The notes: generated by a model not told the origin, from the sequence alone. Counted from the stretch's first letter, positions 8,838 through 17,696 are shown. The stretch is DNA of 64,000 nucleotides from Dongia_B sp964406155 (GCA_964406155.1 CAYOQR010000017.1:1-64000); one strand, 5' to 3'. Numbers and translations: made by a program.

Positions 8838-10184
8838 TCAACCTTTTACCGGCGTGATCGCGGCGCCGAGGCCGTTCATCAGCCGGGCGAAACCCGGGAA
8901 GCTGGTATCGATCGCCGCCCCGTCATCGATGGTGATCGGCTTGGCGGCTGCCAGGCCCAGCACCAGGAAGGACATGCCGATGCGATGGTCGAGCTTGACG
9001 GCGATGGTGCCACCGCCCGCCGGCTTCACGCCCGTGCCGCCGCGCACGGTCAGGCTGTCCTCGCCTTCGACCACATCGACGCCGCAGGCCGCCAGGCCCT
9101 GGGCCATGGTTCCGAGGCGGTCGCTTTCCTTGACCCGCAATTCGGCCAGGCCGAGCATCCGCGTCTCGCCCTCGGCGAAGGCGGCGGCGATGCTCAGGAT
9201 GGGATATTCATCGATCATCGACGGCGCCCGCTCTGCCGGCACCGTCACGCCCTTGAGCTTGCTGGCGCGCACCCGGAGGTCTCCGACCGGCTCGCCCGCC
9301 GCCTCCCGGCGGTTGAGGATCTGGATATCGGCCCCCATTTCCAGGAGCGTCTCGATCAGGCCGATGCGGTGCGGATTGAGCCCGACATTCGGCAGGGTCA
9401 CATCGGAGCCCGGCAGGATCAGGGCCGCGACCATCGGGAAAGCCGCCGAGGAGGGATCCCCCGGCACGACGATCTTCCGGCCGGTCAGCTCGGGCTGGCC
9501 CTTGAGGCTGACAGCCCGTCCGACTGGTGTCTGTTCGACGCTGATTTCGGCGCCGAAGCCCCGCAGCATCAGCTCGGTGTGATCCCGGGTCGGCTCCGGC
9601 TCGATCACGGTGGTGATACCGGGCGTATTCAAGCCGGCCAGCAGAATGGCCGATTTCACCTGGGCCGAGGCGACCGGCAGGCGATAGCTGATCGGCAGCG
9701 GGTTGGCCGTGCCGATCACGGCCAAAGGCGGCCTACCCTTGCTGCGGGCGACGATCTGCGCCCCCATGCGGGTCAACGGCTCCGAAACCCGGGCCATCGG
9801 CCGCGAGCGCAGCGAGGCATCGCCGGTGAAGAAGGTGGTGAAATCATAGGCAGCGACCAGGCCCATCAGCAGCCTTGTCCCGGTGCCGGCATTGCCGAGA
9901 TCGAGCACGTCGGCCGGCTCGACCAGCCCGCCGATCCCCCGCCCCCGCGCATGCCAGACGCCATCCGCGCCGCGTTCCGCCATGCCGCCGAGCTGGCGCA
10001 TGGCGGCGGCGGTGCGCAAAACGTCCTCGCCCTCCAGCAGGCCGTGAATCTCGGTTTCCCCCATGGCCAGGGCACCCAGCATCAGCGAGCGGTGGGAAAT
10101 CGACTTGTCGCCCGGCACCTGGACCGTGCCGGAAAGCGCGGCGGCGGTACCGGAGATCAAAGGCAGGGGAGCGGAATGGGCCAC
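8838..10184 (-). CDS. aroA: 3-phosphoshikimate 1-carboxyvinyltransferase (EPSP synthase)
   Basis: Sixth step of the shikimate pathway: joins phosphoenolpyruvate to shikimate-3-phosphate. The motifs PGDKSISHRSLMLGALA (residues 24-40), LGNAGTGTRLLMGL, GDASLRSRPMARV and, near the C-terminus, KESDRL and DHRIGMSFLVLGL are all present. Length is 448. The start codon is GTG, with GAGG a few bases upstream. The glyphosate-binding NAGTGTR segment has the NAGT form found in many alphaproteobacterial class II enzymes (inference from family knowledge). Confidence 0.97.
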   Translation of the reverse strand: MAHSAPLPLISGTAAALSGTVQVPGDKSISHRSLMLGALAMGETEIHGLLEGEDVLRTAAAMRQLGGMAERGADGVWHARGRGIGGLVEPADVLDLGNAGTGTRLLMGLVAAYDFTTFFTGDASLRSRPMARVSEPLTRMGAQIVARSKGRPPLAVIGTANPLPISYRLPVASAQVKSAILLAGLNTPGITTVIEPEPTRDHTELMLRGFGAEISVEQTPVGRAVSLKGQPELTGRKIVVPGDPSSAAFPMVAALILPGSDVTLPNVGLNPHRIGLIETLLEMGADIQILNRREAAGEPVGDLRVRASKLKGVTVPAERAPSMIDEYPILSIAAAFAEGETRMLGLAELRVKESDRLGTMAQGLAACGVDVVEGEDSLTVRGGTGVKPAGGGTIAVKLDHRIGMSFLVLGLAAAKPITIDDGAAIDTSFPGFARLMNGLGAAITPVKG

Positions 10185-10561
10185 GCGGAAACCTCAGGGA
10201 ACGGAAATGGCAGACGGAAACGGCGCCTCCCTTAGCATAACCGGCCAGCCGGCCACTACCCGCTATGATATGCCGGGATGAGACGCCACGGGCCACGCCC
10301 GGCGAGAAACAGGCACCGCCCGGCGGGAAACCGGCCCCGACCGGAAGCCGCCCTGACCGGGCCGGGGGCGACGGGCCGCCCGATTCGACAGGCGATTCAT
10401 GGCCCTTTTCCTGCGTTGACAGGCCCCCGGCTTCGTGGCAATTGGGCGCCGAGCCCAGTGCAGGGCGCCGCGTTAAGGTTCCCAGGGAGGCTCCCGGGAG
10501 CCGGGCCGGGCGCAAGACCCGCACCTTTCGGGGCAATCGAGAGATTTCAGGGAGTGGCATT
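10185..10561. other. Divergent intergenic region between aroA and the zinc-ribbon gene
   Basis: About 377 nt, very GC-rich. It contains two imperfect copies of a 21-bp unit (10297-10317 and 10318-10338), and a perfect TTGACA at 10416-10421 without a good -10 box at the right spacing. An upstream extension of the downstream frame runs through it, but has no family match and looks non-coding. Confidence 0.5.
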
Positions 10562-10882
10562 GTGAGCAAGCCGGAATGGGGTACGAAGCGCACCTGTCAG
10601 AGCTGCGCCGCGCATTTTTACGATCTGCGCAAGGACCCGATCGTCTGCCCGAAATGCGGCGTGACCTATGATCCGGAAGCGGTGCTGAAGTCGCGCCGCG
10701 GCCGCGTCGTGGAGAAGGTCGTCGCCGCCAAGCCGGCGCCGGAAGAGGAATTGCCGGATGTCGAGGTCGAAGACGCCGATATGGGCGACGAAGACGATTC
10801 GGTCATGGAAGACACCTCGGATTTGGGCGAAGACGACGAGGATGTCTCGGAAGTGATCGAGGGCGTCGAGGACGACCAGTAA
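10562..10882 (+). CDS. TIGR02300-type zinc-ribbon protein
   Basis: A 106-residue protein conserved in alphaproteobacteria, function unknown. Its N-terminus, SKPEWGTKRTCQSCAAHFYDL, followed by IVCPKCGVTYDPE, gives two CxxC knuckles that should bind one zinc. The C-terminal half is extremely acidic (Asp/Glu runs). The start is GTG at 10562 with GGGAG 8 nt before. Next to aroA in divergent orientation, as in many relatives; this places it near a tRNA gene. Perhaps an RNA- or transcription-related factor, but this is a guess. Confidence 0.85.
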   Translation: MSKPEWGTKRTCQSCAAHFYDLRKDPIVCPKCGVTYDPEAVLKSRRGRVVEKVVAAKPAPEEELPDVEVEDADMGDEDDSVMEDTSDLGEDDEDVSEVIEGVEDDQ

Positions 10883-10895
10883 GGTTTTTTGATCG

Positions 10896-10921
10896 GCGAA
10901 AAATGCCACTGCATTTTTCGC
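10896..10921 (+). terminator. Hairpin terminator after the zinc-ribbon gene
   Basis: Perfect 11-bp stem GCGAAAAATGC/GCATTTTTCGC with loop CACT, 14 nt after the stop codon. The T-run lies inside the 3' arm. The -35 box of the next promoter begins at the very next base. Confidence 0.7.
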
Positions 10922-10950
10922 TTGAATTCGCCGGGCAAGCTCCATAGGTT
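10922..10950 (+). promoter_or_regulatory. Probable promoter of tRNA-Ala
   Basis: TTGAAT (10922-10927), 17-nt spacer, TAGGTT (10945-10950), directly abutting the preceding terminator. The predicted start is ~70 nt before the tRNA. The same -10 box occurs before tRNA-Ser. Confidence 0.5.
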
Positions 10951-11026
10951 CTGCCCCGCGTTCCGGTCCAGACGGCGCCCAGGCATCTTGAGCCTCAGGC
11001 GCCTCAGATCGGATAAAGGTTTTCCC

Positions 11027-11102
11027 GGGCCCATAGCTCAGCTGGGAGAGCGCCACAATGGCATTGTGGAGGTCAGCGGTTCGATCCCGCTTGGGTCCAC
11101 CA
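11027..11102 (+). tRNA. tRNA-Ala (anticodon GGC)
   Basis: A full cloverleaf can be drawn: acceptor GGGCCCA/TGGGTCC, D arm GCTC...GAGC, anticodon stem CCACA/TGTGG with loop ATGGCAT (anticodon GGC), T arm AGCGG-TTCGATC-CCGCT, and an encoded CCA at 11100-11102. Confidence 0.97.
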
Positions 11103-11106
11103 AATC

Positions 11107-11141
11107 AAAAGCCCCGCGCAGCGATGCGCAGGGCTTTTTCT
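11107..11141 (+). terminator. Rho-independent terminator of tRNA-Ala
   Basis: AAAGCCC and GCGC pair with GCGC and GGGCTTT around a short loop, followed by TTTTTCTTT. It begins 5 nt after the tRNA. It may also serve the MFS gene arriving from the opposite strand. Confidence 0.85.
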
Positions 11142-11159
11142 TTGCCGGTGATGCGGCGG

Positions 11160-12491
11160 TTATTCCGCCGCCTGCACGCGGCCGATCGGCAGATGGCGCG
11201 CCCAGAGGCCGTGGCCCAGCACCGCCAGGATGCCGACGCCCGCAATCGCCGCCACGTAATGCGCCGGCGCCAGCGGATCCTTGGCCGTCAGCAGTGAGAC
11301 GACCAACGGCGTCAGGCCGCCGAAGATCGCATAGGCGATGTTGTAGGCGAAGGAGACGCCGGAGAATCGCACTGCCGGCGGGAAGACCCGCACCATGATG
11401 AAAGGCACAACGGCGATGGACCCGACGCACAGCCCCGTCAGCGCATAGAGCGGCAGGAGCAAAGCCGGCGATGATGCGGCGCCGAGATAGAGCAGATAGC
11501 CGGAGGCGGCGAGGCAAAGGCCGCCGATCAGCATGACGCGGACCGCGCCGAAGCGATCCGCCATCATCCCGACGAGAATGCAGGAGACCGACAGCACCAA
11601 GGTGGCGACGCTGTTGGCCTGCAAGGTCGCGACCGGCGGGAAGCCGGCCAGTTTCTGCAGCAGACCCGGCGTCATCAGGATGAGCACGACGATCGCCGCG
11701 GTCAGGGTCCAGGTGGTCAAAGCGGAAACCAGGATCGCCCGGCCGTGATATTTGAGCACCGCTTTCAGCGGCAGCTCGGCGCTGAGCGCCTTGCGCTGGC
11801 GGATCTCCACGAAGACCGGCGTCTCTTCGAGCCAGCTCCTGAGATAGACCGCGCAGAAGCCGAACACGCCCCCGGCAATGAAGGGCAGGCGCCAACCGTA
11901 ATCGTGGATCTGCTCGGGCGTGAGCGCGAGATTGACCGCCGTCGCCACCAGCGAGCCGATCAGGATGCCGGCGGTGAGACCGGCCGTCAGCAGACCGCAG
12001 GCGAAGCCGATTCGCCGCGCCGGCACATGTTCCGCGACGAAGACCCAGGCACCCGGCACCTCGCCGCCGATCGCCGCCCCCTGCAGCACGCGCAGCAGCA
12101 GCAAGGCGAGCGGCGCCGCATAGCCGATCGTGACATAGACCGGCAGCAGCCCGATCAGCAGGGTCGGCACCGCCATCAGGAAGACACTGAGCGTGAACAT
12201 GCGCTTGCGGCCGATGCGATCGCCGAAATGCGCCATGATCACGCCGCCCAACGGCCGCGCCAGATAGCCGGCGGCGAAGATGCCATAGGATTGCAACTGC
12301 CGCAGCCAGTCGGGGATATCCGGCGGGAAGAACAATTGCCCGATCACCGCCGTGAAGAAGACGAAGATGACGAAATCGTAGAATTCCAGCGCGCCGCCGA
12401 GGGCCGCCAGAACGAGCGTTTTGATGTCCTGCCGCGTCAGCAGGCGCTGGCTGAGAGATGCTTGCGTCGTGCGGGTGATGTCGTTCTGCAT
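11160..12491 (-). CDS. MFS transporter, metabolite:H+ symporter (MHS) type
   Basis: A 443-residue permease with about 12 membrane helices. GGALEFYDFVIFVFF in the first helix, ARPLGGVIMAHFGDRIGRKRMF in loop 2-3, and LRVLQGAAIGGEVPGAWVF are typical of the MHS/ProP-like branch, which carries dicarboxylates, proline/betaine or similar compounds; the substrate cannot be told. The start at 12491 (MQNDITRTTQASL) has a purine-rich GGGGAAGAG about 11 nt before it; a longer frame to 12605 would add an unlikely hydrophilic extension. Likely a stand-alone unit. Confidence 0.87.
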   Translation of the reverse strand: MQNDITRTTQASLSQRLLTRQDIKTLVLAALGGALEFYDFVIFVFFTAVIGQLFFPPDIPDWLRQLQSYGIFAAGYLARPLGGVIMAHFGDRIGRKRMFTLSVFLMAVPTLLIGLLPVYVTIGYAAPLALLLLRVLQGAAIGGEVPGAWVFVAEHVPARRIGFACGLLTAGLTAGILIGSLVATAVNLALTPEQIHDYGWRLPFIAGGVFGFCAVYLRSWLEETPVFVEIRQRKALSAELPLKAVLKYHGRAILVSALTTWTLTAAIVVLILMTPGLLQKLAGFPPVATLQANSVATLVLSVSCILVGMMADRFGAVRVMLIGGLCLAASGYLLYLGAASSPALLLPLYALTGLCVGSIAVVPFIMVRVFPPAVRFSGVSFAYNIAYAIFGGLTPLVVSLLTAKDPLAPAHYVAAIAGVGILAVLGHGLWARHLPIGRVQAAE

Positions 12492-12601
12492 GACCGGACC
12501 GCTCTTCCCCTTGCCGATAATCCGCCCCTCCCTCGAGTCGGGGATGCCGGGCACTATAGCAGGCGGCGTATCCTTGACGATCGATCGGCGATCGACAGCG
12601 A

Positions 12602-13618
12602 TCAATCGGCGACCAGGCGCCAGGTTACGTCAGCGGTGACGGGGGTTTCGGTACCGCCCCAATGGTCGCCGAGGACCGCGAAGGCCTCGATTCGCCGCTC
12701 CCCGCTCAGCATCGCGTTCTCCGCCTTGATATCGCGGAAGGTCAGGTGGCGCTTCTGCTCATCGATCTCGCTGCTCGGGCCGGCGAAATTGCTGTCCCAT
12801 GTCTCATTGATGCCTTCGCTGCCCGTCCGCCGCAGCACCAGAGGCACCGTGGTGCCCGTCAGCCGGATGGCATAAAGGCCGGTGCGCTGATCGATGCTGA
12901 CGGTCGTGCCGCAGAAGCGGTCATTCGCCTCCGACTCAGCCGGCAGGCTGGTTTCGCCGCGAATCTTGTAGGAGGCGCGGAAGGTGCCGGTGGCTGGGTC
13001 CAGTTCCGTCGCATCGACGTCATCCGTCACCCGGATCGACCCGCCTTTGACACAAGGTTGAGCGGCCACCCAGTTCTGGAAGCGTTGCGGATCGGCTTGC
13101 GCCACCGCCGCCGTCAGCGCCTTCAGCGAACCATTCCCGTTCCTTCCCCGCAATTCGGCGCTCAGCAGCATCGCCGCCGACATCTGACAGGACGCGTCAT
13201 CCTCACCGCAGCGTGCGGCCTCCGCTTCCACGCCCGACATGAGCCGCTGGATCTGCTGCTGATCGCCGTCGCCGATCTGCGCCGCAGCCGGCGGATTCCC
13301 CGCGTCATCGGCCAACAAGTTGACCGGCGCGCCGCCCAAGGCGGTCATGGGTATCTGCACGGTGAGACGCCGATCGACCTTGGTCGCATACCACGTACCG
13401 GGGTCACCGCCATTTTGCCGCGCGGCGCCGCTCAGATGCACGGTGACCGTCAGCGTCGCCTTCTCCGCCTTGCTCAGTGGGTTAAGATTGGTGTGGGACG
13501 ATAGCACCTTGGCTCCGGCCGACGCGGCTTTGCTGCCGGTCGGAACGGCGATGAGCGGCAGAAGCGAGAGAGACAGCAACACCGCCCATCCGCACCCACG
13601 CCGACACATCGTGACCAT
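12602..13618 (-). CDS. Uncharacterised exported protein
   Basis: I do not recognise this 338-residue protein. It begins with a signal peptide (MCRRGCGWAVLLSLSLLPLIAVPTGSKA, likely cleavage near residue 31). The rest is soluble, with several Cys (CGEDDASC, QPCVKGG, DRFCGTT) that could form disulfides, consistent with a periplasmic location. Segments such as GTFRASYKIRGETSLP, GLYAIRLTGTTVPLVL and VTADVTWRLVAD suggest a beta-rich body. AAGGGTG lies 8 nt before the ATG. It ends upstream of the MFS gene on the same strand. Confidence 0.75.
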   Translation of the reverse strand: MVTMCRRGCGWAVLLSLSLLPLIAVPTGSKAASAGAKVLSSHTNLNPLSKAEKATLTVTVHLSGAARQNGGDPGTWYATKVDRRLTVQIPMTALGGAPVNLLADDAGNPPAAAQIGDGDQQQIQRLMSGVEAEAARCGEDDASCQMSAAMLLSAELRGRNGNGSLKALTAAVAQADPQRFQNWVAAQPCVKGGSIRVTDDVDATELDPATGTFRASYKIRGETSLPAESEANDRFCGTTVSIDQRTGLYAIRLTGTTVPLVLRRTGSEGINETWDSNFAGPSSEIDEQKRHLTFRDIKAENAMLSGERRIEAFAVLGDHWGGTETPVTADVTWRLVAD

Positions 13619-13832
13619 GATCGTTGCACCCTTCAAGAACGGCCCGGTCCGCCGGAGCGGCACGCTCTCATACGGCTCCATGCGGGCCGCAGACTATGTT
13701 CACGGCGCGGACAGACATGCAAGATGATCAACGTCAGATTGTGATCATTGGCACAATGACCGGATCGCGCGACCGGATCGGACCGCCGGGAATTGGCGGA
13801 CCATAAGACCGGTCGGCGAAGACGACGCGCTT

Positions 13833-14198
13833 CTAGCTGCCTTGCTTCCCCGCCTCTTCCAGAGGTGCGTTCTCACCGTAGCGCAGGACGCGCACCGGAT
13901 CGAGCGTCACCAGGCCGCTGCCCATGATCGGCTCGAGGACCGGCAGGAAGGCATCGATCTTGTCGGCCGCGTCGATGATCTCGATGGTGAGCGGCAGATC
14001 CTCCGAGAGGCGCAGGATCTTCGCGGTATGCAGGCGACTGCTGTGACCGAAGCCCATCGGCCCGCGAAACACCGTTGCCCCCGCGAGATGCATCTCGCGC
14101 GCCTTCAGCACGATCGCCTCATAGAGCGGCCTGCCATCGCAGCGATCATCTTCGCCGAGATAGATCCGCAGCCGCATCGCCTGTTTCGGCAAATGCAT
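13833..14198 (-). CDS. DUF190 family protein, fluoride-operon partner
   Basis: A 121-residue DUF190 protein with the family's pattern MRLRIYLGEDDRCDGRPLYEAIVLKAREMHLAGATVFRGPMGFG, a ferredoxin-like, PII-like fold. The C-terminal segment LPLTIEIIDAADKIDAFLPVLEPIM also fits. DUF190 genes are often next to crcB, and here the gene starts 4 nt after the crcB stop, so it is very probably in the fluoride riboswitch-controlled operon. Molecular role unknown; a regulatory or trafficking role for CrcB is inference. Confidence 0.9.
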   Translation of the reverse strand: MHLPKQAMRLRIYLGEDDRCDGRPLYEAIVLKAREMHLAGATVFRGPMGFGHSSRLHTAKILRLSEDLPLTIEIIDAADKIDAFLPVLEPIMGSGLVTLDPVRVLRYGENAPLEEAGKQGS

Positions 14199-14202
14199 GA
14201 CA

Positions 14203-14598
14203 TCACCCTTTTAGCTGATTGATGGCGGCGGCAGCGATGTATCCGAGCCAGACCGCGATCAGGCACAGCACAACCGATAAGCCGATATTAGCACCGGCCG
14301 CCGGCCATTGTCCGTCGCGGATCAGGCTGAGGGTCTGCAGACTGAATGAGGAGAAGGTCGTGTAGCCGCCGCAGAGGCCGACCATCACGAACTGACGCAC
14401 CTCCGTCGTCACCAGCAGGCGCCCGTCCGGGCCGCTCAGCGTGGCGAAGAATCCGATCACGAAGGAGCCGAGGATGTTGATGAAGATGGTCCCCCAGGGA
14501 AAGGTCTCGCCGATCCAGCCGGCGACGAAACCCGAACACCAGTAGCGCGCCATCCCACCCAGGGCGCTGCCGACGGCGATCCAGACATAGGCTGCCAT
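14203..14598 (-). CDS. crcB: Fluoride ion channel CrcB/Fluc
   Basis: Small dual-topology channel that lets fluoride leave the cell. The 131-residue protein has four membrane helices and the family signatures ALGGMARYW, FPWGTIFINILGSFVIGFF and GLCGGYTTFSSFSLQTL, including the Asn and the Phe-rich fluoride path. A single gene copy implies a homodimer. It is followed by the DUF190 gene, and a fluoride aptamer lies ~190 nt upstream on the same strand. Confidence 0.96.
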   Translation of the reverse strand: MAAYVWIAVGSALGGMARYWCSGFVAGWIGETFPWGTIFINILGSFVIGFFATLSGPDGRLLVTTEVRQFVMVGLCGGYTTFSSFSLQTLSLIRDGQWPAAGANIGLSVVLCLIAVWLGYIAAAAINQLKG

Positions 14599-14787
14599 GA
14601 TCAGGCCTCCGCGCCGGCGGAACGGTCAGGATGACGGGTATGGCTGGAGGGCAAAACGGAACGGCGGCTTGATGACAGAGGCGGCATGGCTTTCCCTGCG
14701 CGCTGGTTGCACGTGATTCGGTGTGCGGCCGGGAAGGCGATCGGGGGATATGATCAGGACAGAATCCCGCCGCCATGCGGTCACGCG

Positions 14788-14834
14788 ACAGGTGTCATCA
14801 GCCTTGCGGCGGTTATCGGGGGACCCCATCCCCA
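14788..14834 (-). promoter_or_regulatory. Fluoride (crcB-motif) riboswitch aptamer
   Basis: Read on the minus strand the segment contains GGGGATGGGGTCCCCC, then GATAACC, then a small GCC/GGC stem, then GGCTGATGACACCTG. These match the order and conserved bases of known fluoride aptamers: GAUGG in the first loop, AACC in the junction, and CUGAUGA-x-x-CCU at the 3' side, whose ACxCC pairs with the GGxGU loop as a pseudoknot (one mismatch at the variable position here). It lies 5' of crcB on the same strand. Its 5' half covers the last codons and stop (14813-14815) of the upstream sensor kinase gene. Confidence 0.82.
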
Positions 14835-17497
14835 TCGCCCGCCAGCATGCCGAAGCCGCCAGCCCCCGTCAACGACGTGCGTTCCGTCAACGACGTACGG
14901 TCCGTCAACGGCGCGCGCTCCATCATGGACGGGTTCTCCGGCAGCTCTGTGGTCTTGCTGGCACGGGCGCAGCGGTCGATCGCCGCCAGCAATTCCGGCA
15001 GGCGGATCGGCTTGGCGACATAGTCGTTCATGCCGGCGGCGATATAGGTGTCGCGATCGCCCGACATCGCATTCGCCGTCAGCGCGATGATCGGCACATC
15101 GGCCGCGGACCCGGACAGGCGGCGGATCGCGGCGGTCGCTTCGATCCCGTCCATCGCCGGCATCTGCGCATCCATCAGGATCAGATCGAACGGCCGATCC
15201 CGCATGACCGATAGCGCCTCCAGGCCGTTATTCGCGACGGCCACCTCGAAACCGAGCTTGCCGAGCATGCTGGTGATCAGGAGCTGGTTGATCTGATTGT
15301 CCTCGACCACCAGGACATGCCGGATCGATCCGGCATCGATCGGCCGTAGTGCGGGCGATGCGGGTGACGCAGCGAGGGCGGTATGGCCGAGACGGCACAG
15401 GATGGTGAACCAGAAGGTCGAGCCGTCGCCCGGCCGGCTGCGGAAGCCGATCTCGCCCTGCATCATCGACACCAGTTGCTTGCTGATCGCAAGGCCGAGG
15501 CCCGTGCCGCCATATTTGCGGGTGATCGAGGGATCGCCCTGGCTGAAGCGGTCGAACAGGCGATGCTGCGCCGTCGACGAAATGCCGATCCCGGTGTCGC
15601 TGACCTCCACCCGCAGGGCAACGAAATCGGCCTCGGCGGGCTGATGGTGGATACGCACGAGAACATGGCCGCGATCGGTGAACTTGATGGCGTTGCCGAT
15701 CAGATTGAAGAGAATTTGCCGCAGCCGGCCCGGATCGGCGACGATGCGGGCCGGCAGACCGGCCGCGAGATCCAGCCGCAAGTCGAGCCCCTTATCGGCG
15801 GCCCGGGGCTGCAACAGCGCCACCACACTCTCGATCAGGCTCGGCAGATCGACCTCGATATTGTCGAGCTCCAGCCGGCCGGCCTCGATCTTGGAATAAT
15901 CGAGGATGTCGTTGAGGATGCGCAGCAGCCCCTCGCCGGATTCCCGCAGCGCCCGCACGTAATGCACCTGCTCCTCGCTGAGGCGCGTATCGAGCAGCAG
16001 GCCGCTCATGCCGATGATGCCGTTCATCGGCGTGCGGATTTCATGGCTCATCATCGCCAGGAATTCCGATTTGGCCCGGCTCGCCTGTTCCGCCTGATCC
16101 TTGGCCGCCGCCAACTGATCCTCGAACTCCTTGCGGTCGGTGAAGTTGCGTACCAGGCAGAGCACTTCCGACGGCGTCCCGGCATCGTCGGCGATCACCC
16201 GGAAGGTGGTGTGCACCCAGACCGCGCCGCCATCCCGGTGCAGCATGCGGTAGACGGCGGTGTCGCGCCAGCCATCGCCGCGGCACAATCGCTGCAGCAG
16301 CGCCTCGATCCGCGCCAGATCCTCGGCATGGACGAGGTCGCAGAACCGCGTGCCGATCAGCTCGGCCGCATGATGGCCGAGCAGGTCCTGGCAGGCGGGC
16401 GAGACATAGAGCCGCCGCCCCTGAAGATCGACCCGGGTGATCATCTCCGTGGCATGTTCCGCCAGGAAGCGGTACCGCTCCTCGCTGTCGCGCAGGGCCG
16501 CTTCCGCCGCCTTGCGTTCGGAAACATCGCGGAACACGACCAGGCCGCCGCGCAGATGCCCATCGGCATCGCGGATCGGACGGCCGCTGACGCTGAGCGT
16601 CTTGCCCGGATTGTGCAGATCGGGCCGCAGCACGACCTCGACCTCATCCGTCGCCTGGCCGCGCATGGCCTGCATCAGCGGCACCTGATCGGCCGTAAGA
16701 GGTGTCACGCCATCGACTTGATAGAGGCCATAGGTGGTTGGCCAATCCGTCGGCGGCGGCGCCATCTGACCGATGCCGGTGATCCGTGTCGCCGCCGGAT
16801 TGAGCAATCTGAACCGGCCGCCCGGATCGGCGACGATCAGCCCGTCCCCCATGGAATCGATGATCGAGCGCAACGTATCCGTCTGCTCGGCGAGGTCGCG
16901 CTGCAACTGCGCCCGCTGATCCTCGTTCAGCAGCATGGTGCCGAACAGGATCGCACCGATGATGGTGACGAGGATCAACGGCATCATGGAGGTCTGCACG
17001 ATGATGTGCACGAGATCGGGGCGCGGCAGCAACAGCAGCGAGGTGGGCGCCAGGAACCCCAGCAGCAGGCTGAAGAGCACTAGCGACCCCACCCGCAGCT
17101 TCTGCCTGTCGCGGCGCAGGCCGAGATGGAAGGCCATGCCCAGCATGCAGGCAAGCACCAGGGTGCAGAGCCCGGCCTCCATGCCGATGCCACCCAGCGA
17201 GACCCGATAGGCCACGGCGATGACGAATGCGGCAAAACCGGCGATCGGCCCGGCGAACAGGGCGGCGAGACCGATGGTGATGGCCCGGCCATCGATGAAG
17301 ACGCCGTCAGCCAGGTGGATGGGCACCATCATCGCCAGAACCGCCGCGATGCCGAAGACGCCGCCGAGGGAGAGGCCCTCGATCACGGAACCGAGGCGGG
17401 CCGCCCGGGGCCTGACGCTGGCATAGGCCAGCACCACCAGGGCGAACAGGCTGACATTCTGGGCCAGTTGCAGAAATATTTGCGCGTTCGTGCTCAT
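14813..17497 (-). CDS. Hybrid sensor histidine kinase, LytS-type membrane sensor, two PAS domains, receiver
   Basis: An 894-residue kinase. N-terminal helices (about residues 10-190) carry the 5TM-LYT receptor pattern, GVFIDGRAITIGLAALFAGPIAG. Two PAS domains follow (~205-325 and ~335-460), then the H-box FLAMMSHEIRTPMNG (His ~485), an ATPase domain (NAIKFTD, DTGIGI, GGTGLGLAIS) and a receiver (LILMDAQMPAMDG, phospho-Asp; ALTANAM). The C-terminus carries a tandem LTxRTS repeat encoded by 18-bp DNA repeats, and ends inside the fluoride aptamer of crcB. The signal sensed is unknown. Start at 17497 chosen over a GTG/other start at 17521. Confidence 0.9.
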   Translation of the reverse strand: MSTNAQIFLQLAQNVSLFALVVLAYASVRPRAARLGSVIEGLSLGGVFGIAAVLAMMVPIHLADGVFIDGRAITIGLAALFAGPIAGFAAFVIAVAYRVSLGGIGMEAGLCTLVLACMLGMAFHLGLRRDRQKLRVGSLVLFSLLLGFLAPTSLLLLPRPDLVHIIVQTSMMPLILVTIIGAILFGTMLLNEDQRAQLQRDLAEQTDTLRSIIDSMGDGLIVADPGGRFRLLNPAATRITGIGQMAPPPTDWPTTYGLYQVDGVTPLTADQVPLMQAMRGQATDEVEVVLRPDLHNPGKTLSVSGRPIRDADGHLRGGLVVFRDVSERKAAEAALRDSEERYRFLAEHATEMITRVDLQGRRLYVSPACQDLLGHHAAELIGTRFCDLVHAEDLARIEALLQRLCRGDGWRDTAVYRMLHRDGGAVWVHTTFRVIADDAGTPSEVLCLVRNFTDRKEFEDQLAAAKDQAEQASRAKSEFLAMMSHEIRTPMNGIIGMSGLLLDTRLSEEQVHYVRALRESGEGLLRILNDILDYSKIEAGRLELDNIEVDLPSLIESVVALLQPRAADKGLDLRLDLAAGLPARIVADPGRLRQILFNLIGNAIKFTDRGHVLVRIHHQPAEADFVALRVEVSDTGIGISSTAQHRLFDRFSQGDPSITRKYGGTGLGLAISKQLVSMMQGEIGFRSRPGDGSTFWFTILCRLGHTALAASPASPALRPIDAGSIRHVLVVEDNQINQLLITSMLGKLGFEVAVANNGLEALSVMRDRPFDLILMDAQMPAMDGIEATAAIRRLSGSAADVPIIALTANAMSGDRDTYIAAGMNDYVAKPIRLPELLAAIDRCARASKTTELPENPSMMERAPLTDRTSLTERTSLTGAGGFGMLAGDGDGVPR
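14866..14919 (-). repeat. 18-bp tandem repeat at the 3' end of the kinase gene
   Basis: Three consecutive 18-bp units (14866, 14884, 14902), encoding LTDRTS, LTERTS and a diverged third copy near the C-terminus of the hybrid kinase. Units 1 and 2 differ at few positions. Confidence 0.85.
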
Positions 17498-17645
17498 CGA
17501 CGCCGCCGTCCCACCCGCCAATTGACGCCCCGAACCCCAGGATGCGCCCTTCCCCCCTGAGAAAACTAGGCTTTTTTTCAGCCGCTACGTCCCATCACGA
17601 TCCCGGCGCCATGGGATCAGGACACAGGCGCGATGCAGCCGGATC

Positions 17646-17673
17646 TTGATTTTGCCACGGGAAATCTTAACTA
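17646..17673 (+). promoter_or_regulatory. Possible hsp20 promoter
   Basis: TTGATT (17646-17651), 16-nt spacer, TAACTA (17668-17673). The -35 is extended as CTTGAT, compatible with a heat-shock sigma-32-type CTTG box, but no CCCAT-like -10 is seen. Transcription from here would start just before the structured leader. Confidence 0.35.
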
Positions 17674-17696
17674 AATAGGCGAGGCGCAATAAGCCG

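Noticed and set aside
10416..10444. TTGACA at 10416 as promoter of the zinc-ribbon gene
   Set aside because: At 16-18 nt spacing the -10 candidates (CAATTG, AATTGG) are too poor to call.
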